From Cymbidium sinense (taxonomy: Eukaryota; Streptophyta; Magnoliopsida; Asparagales; Orchidaceae), in NCBI GenBank assembly GCA_021442155.1, contig CM038216.1, positions 153,227,009 through 153,291,008 on the forward strand: 64,000 nucleotides of DNA, read 5' to 3'. Below, in pieces: positions 39,401 through 51,400 of the stretch; the stretch's first letter is position 1; each line of letters starts with the position of its first letter. A program made the position numbers and the translations under genes. The notes under the pieces were generated by a model that searched no databases, was not told the DNA's origin, and worked only from the letters and a program-made list of their open reading frames with translations.

Positions 39401-42400
39401 TTATGCAATATGACTAATTTAAATTTTAAATTATCCTAATTAAGATAACTTGATATTGTCAATTAGATTGGGATAATCATGATGATCATATAAAATGATA
39501 TACATTGCACAATACAATTAGTTCAATTTTTTAATTATCCTAATTAATTGAAATTGGTCCAACTACAATTATAATAAACAGATCATAAAATATGATTGAT
39601 ATCATACAGTATTGTTTGCATCTAAAAAATCGAAATAAATCGAACATCGACTTGGGGCACCGTAGTGCTGTAATCGCAACGCCTAGACGCTATCACTGAC
39701 TTATAGAATCTAGAAACTCAAACTGCCCCTGACAATTGCTTACTTAAATAACAAGGTGTCGTGGCGCTATAAGCCTAGCGCTTAGGCACTATAGCGGTGA
39801 CTTTCAATTTTAAAAGCAAGAAAACTAACCCTTCCCGTCCCAACAGTGATAACCACCCAAGGTGGAGCAGGAGGAATGGCTATGAAGCGGAAAACCACCA
39901 CCAAAGTGGGAACAGTTGTTGACCTCCATGTATGTCATATCAATCAAGTCAAGCTCACAAGATGAAGCCGATCGACTTCGGATACAACGATGCGCACATC
40001 GGAGCTGAAATACACTCAACATCGTTGAAATCGGTCAAAATGACCTCTGATCGACAAACCGAACTCAGCGTTGAGCGCCAAAATTGGTCGAAATATCATC
40101 TTACAATTCAACGGTCGGCCGTCAAGAAGAGGTGTCGTCGGCGCTAAGCACATATCAGTCGGAAATACGGCATTGCCCGGCAAACTCCGTTGCGAAATCG
40201 ATCGCGTCGTTGTGTCAATGTCGAAATCTATCAAATGAGATTGTTATTTCGATTTGGAAGAGTCTGCATGATGTCGTCGAAAGTGACGGCGATGCAATTT
40301 CAATTTGAGACCCGAAATGACAACAAAACGTCGTCAGCGAGCTATTGCGTCGTCGAATAATTTCGAATTGATATATATATTAATTATATAATGATGTTGC
40401 CGCGAAAAGTCCAATTAGGGTGATATGATTATTTAAAACTCACAAAAAGGAGCTCTATATAAGCATATGCTAACACCTAACCCTAGGGATTCCTATTCAC
40501 ATCCCTTGACTCCTCTATTCACAGCCACAAGTCCCCCTCGCTACTATTCGCACATAGGGAACGAAGCATTCCCGCACCAGCCAGCCTGTCCGTTCCTGCT
40601 GCTAGCCGCAGTCGCCTCCCTCTCCATTCGATCGATCCCTCGTTGTTCACGCACGTCGAATGGATCCCGTAGCCGCGATGCACTCCCAACAGAGGAAGCC
40701 AAGGCTTCCTCTCTTCTCTTTCCTACTGCCAGCCAGTCTTCCGTCCCTGTAGAGGATGAACCGAAGCCCCCCTCTAGTCGCTCCACCCGACCTCCCATTC
40801 GTGCAGCTACACCTGTTGAGTCGCACAACTAGCCCTTCTTCCATTCTTCTTGATTCGTCCAAATACAGCAGCTGAGTCGACCAAATTACAAATCAGTTGC
40901 AATTCTCTATACTTCAACTCAACGTAAAATCCATTACTTTTAAGCTCCTTTGCAATCCGGCAAAAAACAACGACATCACCTCTTGCGTCCGGTCACCTAG
41001 GCAATCTGGCGCATCGGCAAGAGAAGGTAATATTGTTTTGATGTTTGGCATGAAACGAATATGATAGAGCTTGGATTTGTTGGGAGTGTGTGGTTCTCAC
41101 TTTTGTTTGGCAAATTCGAAGTGCAGAAGGTGGGTGAAATGTTAGAGTTATGTGTATCCCAATTCTGCTTGTGCTTTGCTATCAAATTATTATTGCGTTT
41201 ATTAAGCTTCAGAAGAACGGTAGCTCCTTAATATTTGGAATGAGGAGGAAAGTGAAAGATAAATCTGTTGAGAAGTTGTAGTTGTCATTAATACTCGAAA
41301 AAGTAAAATATAAGAAAAAAAGAGAGGGAATGGGTGAGATAGTAGTAGGGATTTCAATGTAATTGGATGATTTCATTTGTATCCTGATTGCCTCACCTCT
41401 ATGTATTCATGAAAATAAAATTATAAGAAATGTTATGATCATAAGTACATGTTTGTTGCTCAGGCACAACAGAGAAATCTGCTAGACTGAAGTATTTGTG
41501 CATGCTGCTTCAGCATATCGAGAAAATTAGGGCACTCTTTACACAAGTTTGAAGGTCTATGTAACGCTTTTCATAAGGGCAGTACAACAACAACAACAAC
41601 AACAACAACAAGCCTTAATCCCACTAGGGGTCATTTCTGAATCCTTCGTCTCCATTGTGTCTATTATGTGTCAAATTCTCGTTTAAATCAAGTATATAAG
41701 ATCATTTTTTATACATCTTAAACAAGTCTTTTAGGTCTACCTCTACCTTTCTTAACATAAAGCAAATCTAATACATCTACTCTCTAATCAGTCATCGGGC
41801 GAGGCTTTATGTGGCCAAACCATCTAAAGGACTCTCACTAATCTTATCCATGGAGCTACTCAACTTTTCCTAAATATACTCACTTTGCATTCTATCTCTA
41901 GAGTAAAGCCACTCATCCACTAAGCATCCTCATCTGAGTAACATAACTTAGTCTTATGCTTATATTTTATTAACATTACGCATAAGTCATTGCGGTCTTA
42001 CCACCATCTTATAAAATTTTCCCTTAAGTTTAAGTGGATCTTTTATCACATAATAGGCGGATGCATTCCTCCACTTCAACCATCCAACTTGAATTCTACT
42101 AATAACATCTTCATCTATTTCACCATCATTTTGAACAATAGAGCCTAAATATCTCGCTCTTATTACTTGTTCACTAATGTCACAACACTATCATAGAACT
42201 TCTACAACTAAAATTACACTTCATATATTAGTTTAGATCTACTTGAATGAAAACTTTAGACTCTGAGTTGACCTCCATAATTCAAGTTTATTTGGACTCC
42301 CTCTCTGTCTTATCAACAAGAAGAATGTCATCGACAAAAGCATACACTAGGTACATCTTGTAAATGCTAGTAAGAACATCCATAACTAAAGTAAAAGATA

Positions 42401-45400
42401 AGGGCTTAAAGGCGATCCTTGATGTAATCCAAGCGAAATAGGAAAATACTTTGTCAATCCTCCTTGTGTTTGGACACAAGTAACTTCAGTATACATATCT
42501 TAATAACTTGAATATAATATATTAACTCTACGTTCTAGAACTCTCCAAAGAACATCTCTTGAAACTTTATCATAAGCTTTCTAAATCAATAAATATCATA
42601 TGTATATCCTCCTTACTTTCTATGCTTCTCCATCAAACCCTTAACAAATGTATAGCATCCATAGTAGATCTACGACATGAAACCAAAGCGATTGTGAGAA
42701 ACTTACGTATCACATCATAACTGCTCAATTACTCTCTCTCATAATTTTAATGTATGGCACATTAACTTAATTCCTATAATTTGCACACACTTGTGCATCA
42801 CCTTTATTCTTAAATATAGGAACCAACAAACTCTTTCTCCACTCATCGGCATCTTTTTGGTCTTTAAAATGACATTAAAAGATTTGTAAGAGAAATTCCT
42901 TGATCTCTAAACATTTCCACACTTATTGGAATATTAGGTCTCTTGCTTTTCCATATTTCATTTTCTTTAAAGCTTCTTCAGTTACTAATCTGACGATAAA
43001 ATGAAATTCTCTATTTTTTTGTTTAGTATTAAGGTTGCTAAAATCAATCGTCTTTCAAATCCTTCAAAGTTTATCAAAATACATCATCCACTTATTTTCA
43101 TATGATTTTCTAAAAAGTATTTTATTATTTTCATCCTTCACTTGATTATATCTTTCTTCTTATCTCTTTGGTTGTTGCTTATAAATACATCTTTCCTTGG
43201 TATATAATCATTGTATAAATCACTAAAAGCTAAATTTTTTTACATCATTATCTTAATTTTCTTAGATCTACTAAATATTTATATCGTTCGATTCTAGGGT
43301 TTTACATAAATCAAATTTTATAACATATTTCTTATTTTTTATCTTCTTTGCGTACTCACTCATATTATTAACTATTCATTAAAAGCTTTTCTTTTGATTC
43401 TCCAACACATCTTTTAACTTCTTAATTTCACTTTTATTTTTTCCGTAATGTTAGCTTATAGAACATCCCAAATTCTAATCTCTTGTAGCTTGTTTTTAAA
43501 ATATTTTTTATTTGTTCTTTAAGTGTCATAATTAAGACAATAATTTAATTTATTTTTTCTCTTTCATCTTAAAATCTAAAATTAACAATCGATGTTTCTT
43601 GATTTTTTTGAAAACCTTATAATTTTTCTGATCTAAGCGATCTATTTTTTATCAAAATAATCAATCTATGTTTTAATCCATTTTATAAGTAATAATATGT
43701 TAAATCTCTTAAATAAAGTGTTAGCATTCTGAAAATCATTAAAGAAAATCTAATATAGTCTGCCTTCTTCGTTAATTCCCATAGCAGAATCTTTAAAATC
43801 TTCATTTCTGCATATGTTTAAATCTCCCCGATAAATGCTTCAAAAGGCATCTTTTGTAATCCCTAATTCGTTCCGAATTTTTTTTAACTGCGACTGCTCC
43901 CCTCCTAGCGTAGATGACACTCGTTGATAATCTTGCGTCAATGATAATCTTTAAAGTATAATTACATCTATTAATATTTATAACATTATCCTTCAAACTT
44001 TTATCATATCCTTTTGCCATTTAGTTCAACTTTACCTAAATCTCAAAGTTTAAAACCTAAATTATCAATCTCCTTGGTCTTCTCCCAACCATTTAGTTTC
44101 TTGAAACATAAAATATTTATCTTTTAATATCTATTAATTCCATTAATTTACTATAAGTCCATATTCCAAGATTAACATAATTCTGGTTTCATGGACTAAC
44201 TTGCGCATCCGTCCATAATGTGGGAACCCTTGCTTATTTAACCGCGCCGCGATCGTGACTCAGCGTATTTTTCAGCGTATTGACCGTGGCGCCAGGGGGA
44301 CGCAGCATTAAAACAATGATTTAAAAGATTCATGTCATGATTATTTACAAGTTTTCTGCTACGGACTACTAACTTTCCACTTTTAACATCCGGACTCCAC
44401 TTTCATAAGCGTAATAGGTGCAAGAAAATCACTCGACCACGATGTCGCAAGACACCTACCATGCATGCTTTCCATAAGCGTGATGAGAAAGCGCTCTCGA
44501 TCGACTACTGGAGATGACAGGAGGTCATATTTCATTTCAAATGTCGATATGCTTGCTGGCATATTAAATTCATGTACTTACTTATTTCAATGTAATTTTA
44601 AATATTTGTTAAATATAAGTACTCTTTAGTCTTGACGTGTCGAGGAAATCAAAATGATTTTCATCTGGGTTTGAAGGCTATCGCGGCGCTTTTAGTAAGT
44701 CGGTAGGTCTGAAAAAATCACTTTAGTGGTGTTGCAGACCTACATGCAAAAGCGTGGTGGGAAGGCCTCGGCCTCCGTGCATCCCCACTGGGGAAGGCAG
44801 CAGTCAGAAATTCAAATTGATAAAGGACTTAATCAATTTAACACAAAATAAACTCTAAGCTCAAAATAAAAATATGAATTGAAATTACAAGTATTTGAAG
44901 GCCTATGCATGCTTTCTTAAGTGTGGTGAGTTTGGAAGACTCTCTAAGCCGTAGTTTCGCAAGACACTAACTATGTATACTTTCTTAAGCATGGTAGAAA
45001 GTCTAGCACTCAGAAGCATATGACGACGTAGGGAGGTGACAAAATTCATAAAAATAAAAATTGATAATTAATGAACAAATGAAATAGTTAAAGAAGAATC
45101 TTTGAAGCTTAAATGACTAATAAGACCAATTAATTGATACGTCTTCTTAAGACAAGATTGAACTTTCAATCTAACAATAGTACAACAAATTAGATGAAAT
45201 TCATGTATAAACATTCAAAAGATTTAAAGTTGGATATGAATGAAACATACCACTACCCTTAGCAATACATAAATGTCGAGCGAAGCGTTAATTAAGGATT
45301 CAATTGAACTCTTGCACATATTATAAAGCATGATTAAAACTCAAATCCAATATCTTAAAATTATTTAAACAATCTTAAAATACACTCGCTTGGACCCCGA

Positions 45401-48400
45401 CATTACACTGAATGCTTAAACTTAGTGTTTGAGGATCTTTGCGGGTTCTTCACAGTTGGTCATAGAATGAGATTAGGGTTAACAAAACCTAAAAAAATTC
45501 AATAATAATATTATAAGAATTTCAACCAGTAAAATATCTAAATTTAATTTTGTCGTATAATGATAGATCGATACTTTATTATTAAATTAATAGAATTAAA
45601 TGATATAATAATAAAATAATATATATAAGATGATGGTACGTATTAAATGAAGATTTCAATTGGAGGGGATACTTTCATCAAAATAAGATTGTTATTTCAA
45701 ATCAAATTAATATAAGTTAAATATCAATTTAAATGAGAAATTTGATGAATTATTAAACTCAAAATGATTAGATAAAAATCATCGAGTTAAAAAACTTAAA
45801 GCAAAATTCAATTAATGCACCTTTCGCAACTGTTTGTCGAAGGTGGCAAATTAAAACTATACAAAAAGCCGTCTCGAATCGATGCACAATTATATTCTCT
45901 CAAATAATCTCATGCGATAAAGGCGGCGCCTATCTCATTGCGTGGTTTGGATAGACTCCATGATATGATTATAACTAAAGTCCTACAATTAGTGGTTGTC
46001 ATGCGATATATTATATTACGTCCTGTGAGTGATGTTCAGAATGGCTCTACCTTTTGAGATGTGAATCATAGGGTGGGTGCACCTGATAGGGCAAAAAACC
46101 CTCTGTCAGCTAAGGTGGACCTAAACTTGTCTCCTTAGACAAACACCACCCCGGGTTTACAAAATTTTCTTGGATGGCCCATGATTCTAAGAATCTTTCG
46201 GTCGGTTAGGTCATTCCTCATTAAGTAGTAGATCGTGGCGGTCCGAATGGATATGGGATCCCAGATCGGTCTCATCGTTCATCCTTTAAGTTAAATCTTG
46301 ATGAATTTCATAATTTCATAAATCACAATTTTATAATCCACGTCTACTTATATCTTTACGATTTAGCGATCTAACAGTAGCATGTCGAAAATTTTCTCGG
46401 TATTGGGAGGTAGTGTATAGGTCGCGCTTATAGGAAACCTAGAACCAGATCTAAAGCCCTCGCAAAATGAGGATGAAATCTCTGTGTAGTGTCTTATCTA
46501 CTATTTCATCTGTCTTCTGAAAATTTCATCGACATTTAATCAAACTCTCTTCATCGAGAGGTCGGTGGCGAAATTTCAAAGCCCACAACAGTTGCCTAAA
46601 ACTCTATAAAATAAGAGAAATTGCACCCTACCTTTCTTCTTTTCCACTTACTCTCCCTCTATTCTAACATGCCCCATTCTTGCTCCTGGTTTCTTGCACT
46701 CTCAACAGTGCGCTTTTCGCTGCCACATGAGAGCGTTCTCTTCATGCACAAGACAAGATCAAATCCCACCACCGCTATTTCCAGATAAAATTTTTGGAAA
46801 TACTTTCTTTACGTAATTTATCTTTGAGAAAAAATTTTAAAAGATTTTCACTATTGATCTTGGATCCAATGATAAATAAAAAGGCTTATCTCCATCGATC
46901 TTTAGATCTGAAGTAAAAAAAGAAAGCCCCAAGACCCACAATTCCATAATCTTGAAATCCGTAGACCTCTGCAATTAAACTTGGTTCCGACGCGAGATGA
47001 AAAACCCTCCCTACATCAATCTTAGATCCAAAACAAGAGAGAAAAGTGTTTTTGCACTAAATAAATTAAAATCTAGCACAGTTAAAATGTAATGCCGTCA
47101 AATTTTATAAAAGTAATCAAATTATGCAAGAATCTAGTTCAAAAAACTGAAATCCCCGCCCCATGGCGCCGAGGCACTAAGCTCTTGGGAATGAAATTTT
47201 TGGGGTTCTGTCCATCAACACCGAAGCGCCAAACATCTAGCGTCGTGGCATTAAACTTTCGGGTTGGTATCTCATTTATAGCGCTGCAACACTACCCTCT
47301 TAGGTTATACCTCTTTAGCACAGCATCGTAGCGCTATTTTCCCAACGCCGATGCGCTAAATCTTGAAATCCATTCCACCATTAAACTTGATTTTGGTGTG
47401 AAATAAAATCCTTCCTTCGTTGATCTTGAATCCGGAACAAGAGAGGAGTGTTTTGCACTAAAAAAACATGAAACATAGCATTGCTAAGTTGTTATACTCC
47501 CGAAATTTCAAATTTTTCCAAAAGTATTGAATCTTAAGCATAGAAGAAACAGTGTCAAGGCGTTGAACATCTAGTGTCGAGGCGTTGCGTCCTCAGAAAT
47601 CTTGAACCTTATGCGTGCATTTAACAATGCCAAGGCGCTTATTAGCACAAAGGCGTTGCGCTGTAGGGAAATTAAACTTCGATAGTCATCTGACAGCATC
47701 GAAGCATTGTACTCTTAGGAAATTAAGACTTAGGCACCCAACTGATAAAGCCAAGGCACCGATATCATAGCACCAAAGGCGTTGATATCTCTATCATTAA
47801 GCTCAAACATATTTTCAAAAACAACATTAAAAAAAACAAAAAATAAAAAAATAAAAAAGATCCCAAAACTATTTGACCATACAAAGCTTTCTTTAATTTA
47901 AATGCATGAACAAGATATATTACAGTCTTAAAACAAGGCGACTTCTCAATGTACGCATCTTCTTCTATAACTCTATCCATGAAAGCACATTTTACATTCA
48001 TTTGATACAATTTGAATTTCTTAAAGTGTGCAAAGGCAAGTAGTAGTCTAATAGCTTCAAGAAGAGCTATTAGCACAAAAGTTTCCACGAAATCAATATC
48101 TTATATATTATTAAATCCTTTTGCCACAAATCTTGCTTTTTTTTACTACTAATCCAAACTCATTTAATTTATTTTAAATATCCATTTTATTCCTATGACA
48201 CTCTAATCAGCAATTTTAGGAACTAACTCACATATACAATTTCTAACAAATTAATTCAATTCCCCTTACATGACTATAAACCAAAATTCATCCAATAATA
48301 CTTCATCAAACATTAGTCTGTATAATCAAAGATCAAAATCTTGGGTCATTCACTTTCAAGCTTTCAGTCGAAGTGTATTCTTTTTTTTTAAACTCCTATA

Positions 48401-51400
48401 AAGATATCCCTTGTTATTTGATCTTTAGGGAGATTAGGTGCATACCCTCATTCCCTAGGAAGTGATTATGTTTCTTTTTTACTTCTACTCAATATTTTTC
48501 ATATTTATCGTAACTTCATCTGGTTCAATTTTCTTAATTTGATCTTGAGTTTAAGACTTATCAAAAATGATATGGACTAAGTCTACTATCAAAGTTCTCT
48601 TAATGAATACCTATAAGATTTTCTAATAACTGAGTATCCCAAAAATATGGTCTAATCAAATTTTGCATCGAACTTTCTCAAATTTAACTATCCAATCTTT
48701 AACACAAAATATATGCACCCCAATATATGTAGCAAGTAAGACAAATTAATATCCCACCTAAAGTAACTCATACGATATTTCATTAATATTGGGGTAAATG
48801 TTCATGCTACTCAATACATAATATGCAGCGCCCATAGTTTTTGGCCAAAAAATGTACTTCGTAGCTTGTATTCATTAACATACCTCGAGCAGCCACAATT
48901 AAATTCTATTATTACTTTCAACAACACCATTTTATTAAGGTGCTTATTGTGTGCAAATTATCCTTACAAAACTCCTAAGCTTCTCAAAATTCTCCTTATA
49001 AATAGTTGAAATGAGATAGCATATTTTTCAACAAATCTAAATTGCAAATAAAATTAAATCACTAGGTACTCATCAATCACAAACTCAAATGACTTGTCTC
49101 TTAAACTTAAGAAGATAATTGAACCAAATAAATACATGTAATATTTCTAAGGGTCTAGATGTGATGTCATGTCTTAAATAATGCTAATTGCTCCAATTAT
49201 AAGGGAGGTACAAAGGCTAAAAAACCCACAAGCAAGTGAAAAATCTTTTTTTTTATAGCCAGGTGCTAGATTTCATGCCTAAGTGTTGCATCCACCAGTA
49301 TATATAAACTTGAAGCTACTCTCTTGAAATTCCATGAATAGATTAAATTTCTCAAAGAATAGATTGACTTGAGTTATCCTAATCACATGCTACCATGAAA
49401 ATCTCGAATTACATATTTCTTTTGAGTCTTAAATAATTTTTTAAGCATCTATAAAATTTGAATTGCTCTTCTAGTTTGCACTTGAAATGCTAGTACCCAA
49501 ACATTGATGTGACTTATTTAAACATTATTAACTCAAACCAAATTATATTTGTGAACATCAAAACACTTTAATACAGATTGAAGCTCATGGGAATAGCAAC
49601 TTATCTAATTGAGCATTTGCTAATTTCCTTTTAAAGTCCTAATATACTTTCATATAGCATAATGCTCTTGAGGTACTTCCTCAATTACATCCTAATTGAG
49701 TAATATAACTACTCCAACATATCAATATATGTTACATTACTCAACTTAAACCTCCATCAATAAGATTGCATATCAAGCACTTAGTAGTCTTTGTTATACT
49801 AATCATAAACCCTTATCTTCTAAATTATTTCTTCATAATTCAAATCAATCACATATTTCAAAAGAGAGCTCAATTATAAAAATTACATTATCTACAAATA
49901 GCATATATCACCAAATCATGCGTATGTGGCAAGCACCTTTAAACTTGATAAAAAAGATAACAAAGGAATGTGTAGTAATGTGAAATTATTGTGGATAAAA
50001 ACCTTTGGTCACCATGTGATTACTAATATCATCACTCTTCTAGTATACATACCTTAAATAACTCTAGAATACATTCAATACATATCATCACATAATTCAA
50101 AAGAACAAATAAATTCTTCTAATACCCTGGTATAAAATTATTTTAATCAATCAATAAAAACTATGTTGATATCTTTTCTTTTGCTCGTCTTTAAACTTTA
50201 TCTCAAGACAAAATTTCCTCAGTACTAAACATTTCCAGCATTAAACTAGCTTGATAATTAGATGCCAACATAATTTATCACAACATATTTTTCATTAGTA
50301 TTTTTAATTCTAGTTCCATCAAATCATTAATACTAAAATATTTTCTATAATTATTTGGCATTCTCATAATATTTAGCAATTCATTTAAAAGGTATTAAGA
50401 ATATTTCCTCAAAATCTCTCAAAACTTTCTAAATATTAATAAATATCTCATCTAAGCTTAAAAAAAAATTTCCCATTTTCTTGTCAAACTTACTCAACTT
50501 AACATTTTAAGATTAATTTATTATTATTTAATAATTGAGTTCAGTTTATTTTTCTACCTTAAAACTAATATTTAATAATTTCTCATTGAAAAATGATGGA
50601 AGCCATCCAACAATGAAGATGTTATGTTATCCATATAAGATATAGAGTCAAATTTGTGCCAACATATTGTGTTATAGACTTCTAGTCTCTTGAAATAAGA
50701 AGAATTATTAGTGTAAATCAATAATCCTTCTATGTTATTGCTTTATTTTCACCTACCTTTCTTAGTCATTGAGAAAAACAATTTACTTTTATTGTTTTCT
50801 TTATGATATCCATATATGCATCCCTCTTCTTAGTAAAAATTTATTTGAATTTGAATCAACAATATTAAATAGCTTTTTTTTCACTCCTCATCCATTTATA
50901 AATTCTTTCTTTTCTTCCTTTTCCTACTTGCTCTTCTTTTCCCTAGAAGTGCTATGGAAAGTGGTACCAAAGCTTTTCGGTTATCATCCAACGTCAAATT
51001 AGTATCAAAAAAAAGCAGTTTAGCCATCTTTTGATTATTTTTTAATTGTGCTAAGACCCACCTTAATCTGGATAAAAACTAAAGCATAAAACCCCGTATT
51101 TCATTGGCATTAAAAAAACAAATTAACAGATTTTATGGATTTAGGAAATCATTGAAATAAAGTTTTATGATCTTTGCAATCAAACACGAGTTTGTAACTT
51201 GTACCAAAAGCTACCATTGAAATAAGATTTTATGTCCTATTTGGTTGCCTGTAAGTAAGAAGTGGCATTTCCCACTTCTAGAAGTAGAAATTGAGAAAGC
51301 TACTTCTTCAAAGATTATTTGTATGTCCAACGGGGAAGTGAAACATTATTACTATTGTTTGAATTTTGTAAAAAAGTGGAAGGGTCTAATAAATCTAAAT

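Noticed and set aside
40544..40862. Minus-strand frames of 94 and 71 residues in the CpG-rich island
   Set aside because: No domain, and overlapping open frames on both strands are expected from the GC-rich composition.
41583..41612. (CAA)n as a coding or independent repeat feature
   Set aside because: It is the simple-repeat 3' tail of the minus-strand RTE LINE.
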